The notes: generated by a model not told the origin, from the sequence alone. A stretch of 64,000 nucleotides of DNA from Euglena gracilis (GCA_039621445.1 CP154955.1:60295564-60359563); one strand, 5' to 3'; numbered from the stretch's first letter, positions 47,165 through 59,084 are shown. Numbers and translations are program-made.

Positions 47165-47290
47165 GCTGGAAAGGGATGGCCTGGACTCGGAGGCCCTGAT
47201 TGCACTCGCAGTCCAGCACCCCCGCCGTGCACGCTGCGGCGAAGTACGGTCCCAGCGTGGTGCCATTGGGGCCCAGGCAGGGCCAGCCAC
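47165..47290 (-). CDS. Receptor adenylate cyclase, cysteine motif ending binding domain 2
   Basis: The minus strand reads GPNGTTLGPYFAAACTAGVL then DCECNQGLRVQAIPF. A CxCNQG motif after a (D/G)F or GPY turn marks the end of the periplasmic-binding-like domains in trypanosome receptor cyclases. The related motif in the first domain is at about 61.2 kb. Disulfides near the membrane are expected. Ends approximate. Confidence 0.75.
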
Positions 47291-48002
47291 CGCCAGTGTG
47301 AAGGCATGTGCTGTGTGTGGTGTGCGCATCGGTGTTGGCTGGCGCATCAACGGTGAAACGTGGGTGATGCGATATGCCTGGCAACAAGCGGGTGTCTTGA
47401 GGACCCAGGGGGGGGGGGTCCAGCCGGTCTGGCTGATAAAAGGTCAGGGGGTCGGAGGGGGTCCAGGCAGCCGTTTGTGGTTGGCCAGGGCCGGCTTGTC
47501 CCCGAAATCCTTTATCACCAAGCCCAAATGCAGCTGGGTTGGTCGGCCAAAACTTGAGATGAAACCTCGAAAACCTCGCAAAAGCATCATTTTTGACTAT
47601 TTTTGACACCTTTTCCATAAAACTTTGGTATGAATTTTTTCGGCTCAGTCCAGGACCTTACCCCAGCGGACCCACCCGGGGGGGGGGGGTCAGCAGTCCG
47701 ATTTGGAGATGCTGGCTGGGAATGGTTGGCTGAATCCCCTCCACGTGGAGTCCCCTCCAGCTTCAGAAATCACCTGCTGTCAACTTACCGCATATGTGGA
47801 TAAATTCGATCAAAACACAAAATTGATTTTTGATTTGGCTGTGCAAACAGAACGTCAAGGTACCGCAGAAATGCGCTCAGTGCCCAGATGGTTTTGGTCG
47901 TGATCAGTTCCAGGAAGAAAATCTTGCCAAGGGGTTACAAATCAGATTCAACAAAAATTGCAACACTCTGCGCTTGCCCTAAACCCGCATGTGCCCTAAT
48001 AA

Positions 48003-48895
48003 CGCTTTAATTCACCCCCTTATGTCCAACAACCAGTAACTTCTGTCCTCCAACCAGAGAGGTTCATTAGACAAGGGGTCAAAGAAAAAGTGGGCGGGTG
48101 CCCGGCACCCCCGGCAGGGTTACGGTTGGAGGATGCTCCGTAGGAGGAGTCTCTGGAGCCTCCTCGAACGTGCTCAAACGACATTCGAGGAGGCTCGAGA
48201 GCGTCCTCGAATGTCGTTTGAGCTCGTTTGAGGAGGCTCGAGAGCCTCTTCAACCCAATTCGAACATATGTTGGACCATGAAACTGAAGGGGAAAACATC
48301 TATTTCAAATAATTCCAAACTCCATTTGTTGTGGATGCCCTTTTGTTGGCAAACTTTCCGAGGGCCAACAATAAATAACAACAAAATCCCTTATGTTGCA
48401 TATGCCCTGTGTGTGCAACTCCCTTTTGATGCCCATGCCCTTTTGTATGCAACTGTTTGCAAATCCCCTTTGTTGTGCAAGGCGTTTTTGTCGGCCTTGA
48501 GAGCCTCCTCGAATGTCGTTCAAGCTCATTCGAGGGGGCTCGAAAGCCTCATCGAATGTTGTTCAAGGAGGTCAGGGAGCCCCTCCCGATGAAGGGGCTT
48601 AAAAATGTTTGAGGAGGCTCGAGCTCGAACGTTCGAGCTCGAGTCTCCTTCTACAGCAACCCCCCCCCCAAAAAGGTTGAAATTATCTTTCCGGCCTTTG
48701 CACCAAATTTTGGGCAATATTGACAAATTTTTGCCAAAAACAAATCACCAAAAATGGCATTTTTTTGGCCAATTTTTGGCCAATTTTGAGCACGCCCAGT
48801 GCAACTTTGTGCTGGACCAAAAATCTGGCCAAACCTCCGAAAAGGTGTCTTCCGACTGGGGAGGGGGGTGGTGGTTGGACTTGTGCAGGGTGCAA
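48003..48895. repeat. TCCAACGACC family element containing GAGGCTCGAG palindromes
   Basis: Ends resemble 53876-54268: ttatgtccaacaaccagtaa on the left, aaaaggtgtcttccgactgg and ggttggac on the right. Inside, two clusters (48130-48255 and 48495-48645) repeat gaggctcgag and cctcctcgaatgtcgtt in both orientations. Confidence 0.55.
48618..48643. repeat. Perfect 26-bp palindrome
   Basis: ctcgagctcgaac followed directly by its exact reverse complement, with no loop. It is the core of the second GAGGCTCGAG cluster. Confidence 0.97.
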
Positions 48896-49109
48896 GGAAA
48901 TCGCTAATGGTCTCAGTTGGGATTCTGTTCCTCCTTCAAATTTTGCCTGAGCAAACGATGCACAAGAGGTGTCACTGTCTCCCCCAACAATTGATGAACA
49001 CACCCATGTTTGGGGTGTTGGTAACACTCGACAATTTTAACTTTTTAATTGTGTTTTGTTGCTGCTTATTTAATTGGATTCTCTGGTGCCAGCTTTTGTC
49101 GGGGGACGG

Positions 49110-49310
49110 GCCCTGCCTGGCCGACCTTGAGCAGGTTGCGGTACCACGCTGCCAGCACCTGGTTGGGCGTGGTGTACGCCTGCATGGGGTCGTTCGCCTG
49201 CGGCAGCACCATGGCCAGCGCCGCCCCCAGCACTGTGCCGTAGGCCACAGCATCCCCCACGTCCACCCCTGGGGTGGCGGCCACCGTGCCCGGGCCAAAC
49301 ATGGGGGCAG
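49110..49310 (-). CDS. Receptor adenylate cyclase, binding domain 2, C-lobe exon
   Basis: Reads GPAPMFGPGTVAATPGVDVG, DAVAYGTVLGAALAMVLPQ, ANDPMQAYTTPNQVLAAWYR. In periplasmic-binding-like receptors this region has the form LxGYxxGRxxxxxLxxxx..xxxxLxxxxY. The ordering just before the CxCNQG exon agrees. Ends approximate. Confidence 0.7.
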
Positions 49311-49659
49311 GGCCCGAGGTGTGCTCATTCTGTGCCCAATCCACATCTTGCAGGCCACATTCATTGCTTTTTTCACTTGAAGAAATTCCTATTTTTTATA
49401 ATAAAAAAAAAGGGAGTCACTTTCCGAACCCCCAGGGTTCAGTCTCTAGTCACCGGGGCAGTGGCTCAAAATCAATTTGGGCATTCATTCAAGAGTGCCG
49501 CAAAGCCACTTCATCAGAATGGTCGGTCACTTCCTGGCCGACTATTGCGAACGCGTTGGCCAAAAGGTTTCCCAAATTTGGTGTCGCAAGAATGAAATTG
49601 AATCCTGTCCATTCCCACTCAAGCCACCATACCCCGCGGCGTTATGGCATTTGTCCTCG

Positions 49660-49770
49660 GGGGGATCACGCCAGCCCTGGGCAAAGGGGTAGTGGAGGCG
49701 GCTGGCCTGCGGGTACTGGCTGACGTTGACCGTGGCCTGCAGGTGGACGGCGCGGGGGCTGGCGGCAGGG
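49660..49770 (-). CDS. Receptor adenylate cyclase, binding domain 2 exon
   Basis: Reads VHLQATVNVSQYPQASRLHY then PFAQGW. This matches the family step where a vxAtslPhw stretch is followed by a helix carrying FxxA. Ends approximate. Supported by order between the 50.1 and 49.2 kb exons. Confidence 0.6.
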
Positions 49771-50029
49771 CCGGGAGGGCCGCCGGGGGGCGTCAGTGCC
49801 CCAACAGCTAACCCAACACAGCCCATCCCCCTCACCAACCTAACAACCCCCGGGCTGTGTGGGAGGGACCAGTGGGAGAGTCGACCTCCCACTTGGGACA
49901 TGGGGAGGGGGACCCCCACACCATGGCACCGTTGAAAGAAGATTCTCTTTCAAATTTGCCAACTGTCGAAAGCCATGATGGTTGGCACATACGGCTTCCT
50001 TCCAACCCATTCAGCCCTGCTCCTCCCCG

Positions 50030-50165
50030 CCCCCACCAGACTCCAAGCCCACCGGGGCCCTGCCCGGGGATCAGCAGCCGCAGCCCCGGGAGCGTCCCCA
50101 GCGCCAGGAACCACTGCAGCACGTCGGCGTCGCTGCCCACGGCGACCACCGTCCCGCTGGCACGG
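50030..50165 (-). CDS. Receptor adenylate cyclase, binding domain 2 exon
   Basis: Reads SGTVVAVGSDADVLQWFLAL then GTLPGLRLLIPGQGPG. The pattern beta strand VVAVG, helix, beta strand LRLLIPG is typical of a Rossmann-like lobe of a periplasmic-binding domain. Ends approximate. Confidence 0.65.
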
Positions 50166-50804
50166 CTGTCCAGACCGTTGGGATGAAGGCTTCAGGGTGA
50201 CTGTCAAACGTGCACGGCGCGTGATGCTGTGCAACTTGAAGGTGCTGGATGGATAAAGGTTCTGCCTAAACCCCCCTCCTGCCCTCCTGGGGTGGAGGTG
50301 CAGTTGAGGGGGGTCCTATCGGCTGCCGGGCTGGACCCAACTGGACCCGAAAATAGAGAAAAAAGTCCAAATCCAGCTGAATTGGAATTTTCAGTCAGAA
50401 TTTTTCAGGTGAAACCCCCCCCCAAAAAATGCTCAAGAATGCCATTTTTTGTCATTTTTGACCCCCTTTTCCAGAAAATTTCGGCTTTGAATCTAATTCC
50501 AGCCCGACTTTGACGGTTGCGATCACTATATTTGCACTCGCCCCCCAAAAGGTGCGGTGCAACAGGCCACCCCCTGGGGGTCGTGTCACCTCCAGCTTAA
50601 AAAATTCCCTATCAGGGATGCCAGACAGAACAAAACAACTGTAAGAATCAGGAATTTTGACGATGTCGCCATATTGCATGCCCCAGGTGGAGTGTTGGTT
50701 GGGAATATGAAAATTATTTTAAAATTACTAATGTCAATACTGCATTATTTCCCTTTTTTTCCAGTGGTGGTTGCTGATCTCCTGACCGGGACTGGTGGGT
50801 GGTC

Positions 50805-50985
50805 CCAACCGGGACTGGCCGCGGGTGGAGGTCAGGCCCTGCAGCGCCTCCCCGGCGGTGTTGTACAGCCGGCTGGTGGTCAGCTGCTGCTGCAGGGTGT
50901 GGATGGATTGGCCCAACACCTCCAGCGCCGCGGCTCCAGTGGGGGTGGCGGCGGCCCGCAGGTGGACTGGCCCCCCGAGCTGGAG
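50805..50985 (-). CDS. Receptor adenylate cyclase, binding domain 2 exon
   Basis: Reads ATPTGAAALEVLGQSIHTLQ then QQLTTSRLYNTAGEALQGLT. A helix with LEQQL-like content occupies the corresponding place in trypanosome homologues. Other frames of this GC-rich island are proline/histidine-rich and less likely. Ends approximate. Confidence 0.6.
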
Positions 50986-51339
50986 CCGCCGGCCCGCCCC
51001 TCCGCTTCCGAGTTAGCCATACTGGTGGTTCACATGGCTTGATGTGCTGCACTCCCGGGGGGGGGGGGACTTTTTGCGGACAGAAAGCTACCCCCAACTG
51101 ATTTCCCTTCTAAAGTAATCTCATTAGTTGTTTCCTGTTACCAGGTTTTGAATAGTGCTGAGCTCTTGATAAGCGCGCCCCCACCACCGACGGTCCGGCC
51201 CGGCCCGGCCCGGCGGCCCAGCCCGGCCCGGCCAGCGGCGGGCCGGCGGGCCGGCCGGCGGCCCTGCGTCCCAGCGAATCGTTTCGGGCCCAAAAATTTT
51301 TCTCGATTTTTTTCGACTTTTTTTGGCCGGGTTTGACCC

Positions 51340-53140
51340 AAAGTCAATGGGTCGGCGGCCCAAAACGGGGCGCTGGCGGGTCGAAAAACGCTCATTTTCG
51401 GCTCAAAAACAGTTTTTCCGGGTCCGGGAGGCCAAAAAACATCGTTTCGGGCAAAAAATTTTTTTCCATTTTTTTCGACTTTTTAGACCCGGTTGACATT
51501 GGTCATGATGGCCATCATAGGCCATGATGGCCATCATGGGCCATGATGGCCATCATTGGTTGACCCATGATGGCCATCATTGGTCATGATGGGCATCATG
51601 GGTCATGATGGCCATCATGGGTCATGATGGCCATCATGGGTCATGATGGCCATCATTGGTCATGATGGCCATCATTGGTCGTGATGGCCATCATTGGTCA
51701 TGATGGGCATCATGGGTCATGATGGCCATCATTGGTCCTGATGGCCATCATTGGTCCTGATGGCCATCATTGGTCCTGATGGCCATCATTGGTCCTGATG
51801 GCCATCATTGGTCCTGATGGCCATCATTGGTCATGATGGCCATCAGGGGTCATGATTCCCATCATTGGGCTTGCTGGCCATCATTGGTCATGATGGCCAG
51901 CATTGGTCATGATGGCCATCATTGGTCATGATGGCCATCATTGGTCCTGATGGCCATCATTGGTCCTGATGGCCATCATTGGTCATGGGCGTCAGGGGTC
52001 ATAATGGCCATCATTAGCCATGATGGCCATCATTAGCCATGATGGCCATCATTGGTCATGATGGCCATCATTGGTCATGATGGGCCTCAGGGGTCATGAT
52101 GGCCATCATTGGTCATGATGGCCATCATTGGTCATGATGGCCATCATTGGTCCTGATGGCCATCATTGGTCCTGATGGCCATCATTGGTCCTGATGGCCA
52201 TCATTGGTCCTGATGGCCATCATTGGTCCTGATGGCCATCATTGGTCCTGATGGCCATCATTGGTCCTGATGGCCATCATTGGTCATGATGGCCATCATT
52301 GGTCATGATGGCCATCATTGGTCCTGATGGCCATCATTGGTCCTGATGGCCATCATTGGTCATGATGGCCATCATTGGTCATGATGGCCATCATTGGTCA
52401 TGATGGCCATCATTGGTCATGATGGCCATCATTGCCCATGATGGTCATCATGGGTCATCATGCACATTATGACCCATGATTGGCATCACCGGTCATGATG
52501 CGCATCATGGCCGTCACAGGCCATGATGGCCATTATGGTCGAAAAACGCCCATTTTCGGCTCGAAAACCCCTTTTCCGGGTCAAGGAGGCCAAAAAACAT
52601 CGTTTCGGGCAAAAAAATTTTTTTCGATTTTTTTCGACTTTTTTGACCCGGTTTTGGCCCGAAGTCAATGGGTTGGCGGCCCAAAACGGGGCGCTGGCGG
52701 GTCGAAAAACGCTCATTTTCGGCTCAAAAACAGTTTTTCCGGGTCCGGGAGGCCAAAAAACATCGTTTTGGGCAAAAAAATTTTTTTCGATTTTTTTCGA
52801 CTTTTTTGACCCGGTTTTGACCCAAAGTCAATGGGTCGGCGCCCCAGAACGGGGCGCCGGCGGGTCGAAAAACACTCGTTTTCGGCTCAAAAACAGTTTT
52901 TCCGGGTCCGGGAGGCCAAAAAACATCGTTTTGGGCAAAAAATTTTTTTTCGATTTTTTCGACTTTTTTGACCCGGTTTTGACCCAAAGTCAATGGGTCG
53001 GCGGCCCAAAACGGGGCCCCAGCGGGTCGAAAAACGCTCGTTTTCGGCTCGAAAACGGTTTTTCCGGGTCCGGGAGGCCAAAAAACATCGTTTCGGGCGA
53101 AAAAAAATTTTTCGATTTTTTTCGACTTTTTGGCCGAAAA
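51340..53140. repeat. 163-bp tandem repeat array
   Basis: Units begin near tcgaaaaacgctcattttcg at 51381, 52539, 52702, 52865 and 53027; the last four are 162-163 bp apart. Each has ttttccgggtccgggaggcc and a gacccggttttgacccaaag phrase. The first unit is split by the 19-bp minisatellite at 51495-52538. The 219-residue plus-strand frame across the units is a repeat artefact. Confidence 0.95.
51495..52538. repeat. 19-bp palindromic minisatellite
   Basis: About 1.04 kb of head-to-tail units of ggtcatgatggccatcatt, alternating with a ggtcctgatggccatcatt form. Roughly fifty units, mostly 19 bp with a few shortened ones. Each unit contains the palindrome atgatggccatcat. Confidence 0.97.
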
Positions 53141-53149
53141 TGGCTAAGT

Positions 53150-53790
53150 CGAACAGAGGGAAAAGTGTACAAAATGGCTTGAAATGGCCCAAATTGGCCA
53201 AAAAACGGCCGTATCTCGGGCTGGGCGGTGAGTTGTGGGGAAACCAAAATCACAGTACATAGAGCGTTCCAAGGGCTTCAATTTAGGTCTCTGGACATTT
53301 CCTTTGATTTTGCATCATTTTCGAGAAATTTTGAAAACATCGATTTTTTGACCCCCCACCCCCCGAAAACGGCTAAGTCGAACAGTGGGAAAAGTGTACA
53401 AAACGGCCAGCTGCGCCGAAAACGGCCGTATCTCGGGCCAGGCGGGGAGTTGCGGGGAAATCAAAATACCGGTAGATAGGGCGTTCCAAGGGCTTCAAAT
53501 TAGGTCTCCGGACATTTCCTTTGGTTTGGCTTCATTTTGGAGATATTTTGAAAATTGACATTTTTTGGCCGTCCAAAGGGGGGGGGGGCTCATCCAGGGG
53601 GGGTTGGCGAATCCTACCCAGTTTGGACCCCTTCGCGCGTGAATAACTCGGGCCTGGCGGGGAGTTGGGGGTCAAACCCAGGTGATTCGGAAACTAGGAA
53701 TCCAGTCGCTCGTGACTGAAAAAAAAATTTCGGGAACGGGGCCGGGATCATGGTGATAATCCGCCGGTTCCCGAGGTGGCCCCGAGGGGG
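53150..53790. repeat. Diverged third copy of the duplication's left part
   Basis: gcgttccaagggcttcaatt, catttcctttgattttgc and ccagtcgctcgtgactg recur in the same order as at 1-640 and 16829-17540. Inside it a shorter stretch is itself repeated (53190-53340 and 53380-53560). It stops near gtgataatccgccgg. Confidence 0.85.
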
Positions 53791-53875
53791 GGGGGGAGGG
53801 GGGGGGGTTCGGGGGGGGTTTTCCCCCAGGGGTAAGCTTCGCTCTTACCCATAAAGGGATAAGAGCTCAGCGACC

Positions 53876-54268
53876 CCCCCCCTATGTCCAATGACCGGTA
53901 ACCTGACCGGGGGGGTGGTCGTTGGACATAGGGTAGTGACCAAAAAGGTGTCCTCTGACCGGGGGGGTGGTCGTTGGACATGGGGTCAAAAGAAAGTTGG
54001 TGGGTACCCGGGTCCCTACCCACCCCAAAATGCCCAAATTTTCCCTTCCGGCACTTCGCGCCTAAAATTTTGGGCAATTTTGACAAATTTTTGTCCAAGA
54101 AGTGTCAAAAATGGCATTTTGGCCAAATTTTTGTCCAATTTTTGGGCAAAATTTTTCGTCCCGGCGCTTTGCGCCGGGACCAAAAATTTGGTCAAACCTC
54201 CGAAAAGGTGTCCTCTGACCGGGGGGGGGGGGGGGGTCATTGGACATAGGGGGGTCGTTGGACATAGG
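53876..54268. mobile_element. TCCAACGACC family element with central hairpin
   Basis: Left: cctatgtccaatgaccggta, a G run, then tggtcgttggacataggg. The right end repeats gtcattggacata and gtcgttggacata. An aaaaggtgtcctctgaccgg box occurs near both ends. A gtcccggcgctttgcgccgg hairpin lies at about 54158-54180. No coding capacity. No target duplication resolved because the ends are G/C runs. Confidence 0.6.
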
Positions 54269-54469
54269 GGGGGGTATGATAAAAAAATGAACCTTTATTT
54301 TTCTTAAATATAAAACCATCAACGGTGAAAGATATTGATGCACAAAAACATTTATTAAATGGGCCTTGATCTTGACTTTGGGAGGGGGGTCTGAGAAAAT
54401 TGAGATTCTTGACCCCTCCTCGAGATTTGTCGAGAAGTGGAGAATTTTCGAGATTTTGCCCAAAAATGC

Positions 54470-54950
54470 GAAAAATGGCCAAAAATGGCCAAATGTGGTC
54501 AAAAATGGCCATTAAAAAGGGTGAAAAGGGTGGAGAAAAGGGTGCCAAAAAGTGACAAAGCAGTAGCCAGAAGCAACAAACAGTGGCCAAAAATCGCCAA
54601 AAAATCGCCAAAAGCGGCAAAATTAGCCAAAAATGGCCAACAAACGTCCAAAAAAAGGCCCAAAAATGGCCAATTGGCACCAAAGTGGCAATAAAAACAC
54701 CCAAAAAACAATCAATAATGGCCAAAAATGGCCAACAAAGACCAAAAGATGGCCAGAAATGGCCAATTGTCGCCAAAAGTGGCAAAAAAAGCCCAAGCAT
54801 GGCCAAGAATGCCTAAACATGGCCAAAAATGCCCAAACATAGCCGAAAATGGCCAAAAGTGGCCAAGAATGGTCAATAATGACCAAAGTTGTCAAAAATG
54901 GCCAAAAAAAAATGGCCAGTGGCCAAGAATGGTCAAAAGGGCCAACTTGA
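54470..54950. repeat. Degenerate TGGCCAAAA repeat tract
   Basis: Same type as 26690-26990. Long lysine- or phenylalanine-rich frames across it are artefacts. Between 54950 and 55600 I see only a ccacccacccaccca tract and a short CA repeat (55503-55526). Confidence 0.8.
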
Positions 54951-55689
54951 TCCCCCAAAAAATCATTTCAGAGTTTTATTGCATTTTTTGCCCGAAGATT
55001 TGTCAGGATTCAAGACCCAACGTTGATTACACATTGATGATCATTAATCAGTTAATTATGTACCAGCTAATCACGAATCTACTAGAGATTCGATGATATT
55101 ATATCTGTTTCGAATGTTGCTAGTCCCCCACCCACCCACCCACCCACCCAAAATCCTCAAAGGCAGCGATAATGTTCAACTCCTCCCCTCGATGTGGACT
55201 GACCCTTGGCACACAGCCAGAGAGCCCAGAGGCCAAAAAAATCTACCCAAAGACTACCCCAAAAAAACTCGAAAATCAAACACCCTCCTGGGGGATGAGG
55301 TCACATAGGAGCAAAGAGAATGCATGGCGGCTCAGCACAGGTGCAATGAATTTGGAGTGCAGAAATAAAAAAAAAACATTTAAATGAAGTTACAACACGT
55401 GATGACCCAAGCATTTCCAAGCATTTGTTGTTTGTACCAAGCAATGAAACAACCTTCAACCATGGCCAATGATGACGGTTTACCTTAAAAGCAGAAAAAG
55501 AACACACACACACACACACACACACTCCTATGCACACACCCACAATGCACACCTCCCCCGCTTGTCCAGTGAAAACTGTTGGCCAATGACTGGCTGGCAA
55601 ATGTCGACACTCAGGGTGCATGCACGACTGCACCGTGCGCGTGTGGGCATGCGTGGATGGGCCTCAATCATTGCAGGGGAGGGACTGGC

Positions 55690-55870
55690 CGGGTGGGCGA
55701 AAGCCACGAGGCCCATCAGCTCCAGGGGCACGCTGGCCTGCACTTTGAGGTCCGTCGCGTTGAACCGTGGTCCAGTGGCTGGTGGGTCGGTCTCGTACGT
55801 GCCAATCGGGGCCACACACCCCCAGCTGCTGTGGCTGTTTGCGGGGTTTCGCTCTTCTGCCACCACGACG
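55690..55870 (-). CDS. Receptor adenylate cyclase, binding domain 2 exon
   Basis: Reads VPVVVAEERNPANSHSSWGC, VAPIGTYETDPPATGPRFN, ATDLKVQASVPLELMGLVAF. The step R..NL.a..plElm.Lv.fa is the inter-lobe strand and first helix of the second lobe in periplasmic-binding-like receptors. GC-rich island of about 60 codons. Ends approximate. Confidence 0.65.
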
Positions 55871-57051
55871 GGTACCATTTGCTAGCCAAATGCCTCCGGA
55901 CAATTCAGTGAATACGGAGATAGAAGACAGGTCCCTATGAGAACAGGCCAGCAAGCATGGAGGCAGAAGACAACCTCGGGGGGGGGGGACACAAGAAAAA
56001 GGTGACAACTAAAAAAAAAAAAAAAAAGAGAGGTTGGAGGCAGGTCAGGTTGGAAAACGGTGGAAAAAGGTTCGAGAGAGTTCTGAAAAATTTAGGACCA
56101 TTTTTCTTGTAAAAAAATTATGTTAGCAACGGGAAAAAAAAAACAGGTGAGAGCCGAGGTTGGTGCATTGTGACGTGTTGTCTGTGGCGCTGAGTATTTT
56201 CTCTTGTCAACGGGAGAGCCAGAAGGAGTGTTTTCTTGTGGCGCTGAGTATTTTCTCTCAGACCACCCCATTTTCTCACGTCCCCAAATGCCCCCTGCAC
56301 AAATAATCCACAAACCTCTTCCCCTCTGGGCACCTGGCCATGATTGAAAGTTGGGGGAGCCAAATTAATGGGGCAGTGAGGGATGGCACTGCCCTCCCAA
56401 TGGCGGGCCATTTCTTCCATTGGGAGGTGCCTGGGCATGGTGACGGGGGCGTCCACCGCTTCTGCTCAACCCCAGGCGCTGCTCCCTGGAGGAAGCTCAA
56501 TGCCGCGGCGATACGGGCAAAAGGGTGGCTTTTCGGCCCTTAGCATTCCAGCTGAATTTCCGGAATGGATTAGATGATGACGAAGAAGACCTGAGGTTCA
56601 TGCAAAAAAAACTGGGGCTGCTGATGGAGAGCAGGCTGCTGTTCAAAAACGCTGCAGGGGCCATGGGATGCAGATCCATAGCAGCACACCCCCTAGGGGG
56701 AGGGGTGATCGCTTTGGGGTCCGATTGGCGGGGCCGACCCAGCCAATTCTCCCTTCATGATGGCCATTTTCGTTCCCCAGCGCCCTTCGGTGCAGGGGTG
56801 GTTGTGTTTAGCCCTACCCACCCCCAGAACTCGACCACATCAGGGGGAGTCAAAAATGCTATCTGCCCCCCCCATACCTGCCCATAGCATGGGATGCAAC
56901 CTTCCTGCCTGATGGAGAGGTGCAAATGTGCTGAGAAAATATCTAGGAGGAACATAACAGTGGCAAAGGTGGCACAAAGAAGCTTAAGGACATGGAGGGC
57001 GGGAAATATTTAGACAGACAGATTTACACACACAGAGAGAGGGGGGGGGAG

Positions 57052-57140
57052 AGACGGACAGAAGGAAAGACACTTCCCCCACAAGCACACACTCACGGGT
57101 CGGCAAGGAGTTCCCCCCAAGGAGTTCCCCCAGCAACACC
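57052..57140. repeat. Direct repeat, second copy at 57729-57815
   Basis: cacttcccccacaagcacac through agcaacaccgattca occurs twice, about 670 bp apart, with one small internal duplication (aaggagttcccc) in this copy. The sequence between (57150-57700) is GC-rich with proline/alanine-rich frames and no recognised exon. Confidence 0.8.
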
Positions 57141-58055
57141 GATTCAAAAGAGAGGTTTACGCAGTGACCCTGCATCCCATGGAGCTTTCCAGGGCATTTT
57201 CCCCAAATTGCATGGCGTGGTTGTTTCGCACCCTCATGCCTCACCCCCAGCGCCCATTTTGTGGGCTAAACCCGCGGCAGCTCCCACTGAGCAACCGACG
57301 GCTCAGGCCACCCCTCCCCCAGGGGTTGATGCTGCGACCCCAGGACCGGTGGCTTAGAACTGGGTTCTCACGCCGCAAGCCTTCGGGTGCTGTCCATATT
57401 TTTCGGCAATTTTTTTTGTGTATCTCCGCACTGAAAGGGCCTTGACTAGCCCTCTCCAAAGGGTGCTGTCCCGGAGGGTGCTCCATAGGTAGTGGAGCCA
57501 TTTTTCCGTCCCGTGCTGCCTTGTTTTGGTGGCTCGTTTTTCCAGCCCCCCCCCCCTCCCCCGCACCCGGGAGGGTGACGCAGAGCTCGTTTTTAACGGT
57601 CTTCACCACACAGACAAGAGCGGTCAGGGACGAGGGCTGGCAGGGTCGTCACCCCTGACGATGCCCCACCTGCCAGCCTGGGGCGAAAGCGCAACACAGA
57701 CTGACAACACATGCACCCACACCGATTGACAACACACTTCCCCCACAAGCACACACTCACGGGTCGGCAAGGAGTTCCCCCAGCAACACCGATTCAGAAG
57801 AGAGAGACGGACAGAATTTGGGCAGATAGAGAGTGATAAATATTATTGTACAGAAGAGTCTGGTGCAAGCACTTTCAAAAAAAAATAACCTCCAGCTCCG
57901 CCCCTACCCTTTACCCCAGTGACAAATTCACCCCAATGAAACAGATGCAGAATCGCAATGTGCTGTGTTGCAAAGCCTATTCTAATCACAGATAGAGATG
58001 TCGTTTGACGCTTCCATGCGCCCATTTTTCCATTCCTTGGGATCTGCCCACATAC

Positions 58056-58129
58056 TGAGAGCGCAGTCTGGCCGGCCCACCACACTTCCAACCAGGGCCA
58101 GCAGGGCGTATCGGTCCCCAGCAGGCGGC
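58056..58129 (-). CDS. Receptor adenylate cyclase, binding domain 2, N-lobe exon
   Basis: Conventional sites bound 74 nt: gtgaacag on entry and gtatgt on exit. Encodes PPAGDRYALLALVGSVVGRP then DCALS. The LLALVGSVVG strand-turn fits the ligand-binding Rossmann-like lobe. Confidence 0.65.
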
Positions 58130-58379
58130 CTGTTCACCAGGGGCTGACTTTCACACCAATTCCACTGTTGCATGGGCAACATCACATCCACACTTGGCCC
58201 ACTGGCCCACAGAAAATGTGCGGGGTTTTCTTAAAGTCCCCCCCCCCCTTAGTTGCACTAAGGCTTCTTGTCTGTTTATGGCCGGCACTAACTTCGCTTC
58301 CGGCCCAGTTTGCTGCGTGGTGAGTGGCCAGGGACCCCTTACACCAGTCCTCTTTTGTTGCTCCCCCTGGCCGGGTGAG

Positions 58380-58760
58380 TAACTCTGGTGTAAGCCCCCC
58401 CCCCCCCGGGGCTGGAAAAAAGGGCTGGGGAAAAAAGTGCTGGCTGGACCCCCCAGCCAGTTAGGGGGTGGGGGTCCGGGGGCTCCGGTCCAGGTTGCAG
58501 CCGGCTGGACCCCGCTGGAACCCGAAAACGGGGAATAAAAAGCCGAAACCCAGCCGGGTTGGGATCAACAGTTTGTGCCGAAATTTTTTCGGCCCAGCCT
58601 GGCTGTGCTGCCCCAACTGAATTTCAGCGGACCCCGGGGGTTGGAAACCCGCTGGCTGGCTGGCTGGCTGGACCCCCTGGGGGGGGAGGGGGGGGGGCGG
58701 GTTCTCCTCCCGCTGGAGAAAATCCCTGTTGGCAAGCCGAAGTTAGGTCAACAAAGGGGT
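58380..58760. repeat. GCTGGAAAAAAGGGCTGG element
   Basis: G/C-run element with ggctggaaaaaagggctggg and ctggctggctggctggac phrases, related to the family at 34400. No gene seen here. Confidence 0.5.
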
Positions 58761-59084
58761 CAATTTAAGCTTTCCCTGGAGATGCCATGGATATTTTTCT
58801 CAGGGTCGGGAGGCTGGCGGCCGATTTCCGTGCCGAATTCCGCGGACCAGGGCGGCGACCATCTGACAATCCGGCAGGCCAGGGCTGTAAACCCCCCCAC
58901 AAAAAAACCATCCCCCGGGGTTTATAGGATCTGGTTTGGTTGGTCAGCCGGAGGGGGGGGGTATAAGTCAAGGAATTGTTGGAGAAAATCAGACCCCCCA
59001 AGATGGCCCCAAAACCCCCCAAACTGGCAATTTTCGGCAAATTTGGTCAAAACATGGCATTTTTCCTGTGCCTTGGGCCCGCCT

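Noticed and set aside
51495-52538. CRISPR-like regular repeats
   Set aside because: The 19-bp units are head to tail with no spacers; this is a minisatellite.
52523-53182. 219-residue open reading frame on the plus strand
   Set aside because: It is the translation of the 163-bp tandem repeat, with the same peptide recurring; nothing suggests a gene.
55126-55148. Telomere-like ccacccacccac tract
   Set aside because: Too short, internal and not a known telomere unit of this group.
56370-56510. Minus-strand segment with AAALSFLQGAAPGVEQ as a binding-domain exon
   Set aside because: Plausible by position, but three frames are open and none gives a clear family match; left uncalled.
57240-57350. 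Plus-strand proline/alanine-rich block as an exon
   Set aside because: Low complexity, wrong strand for the surrounding gene and no splice sites I could defend.
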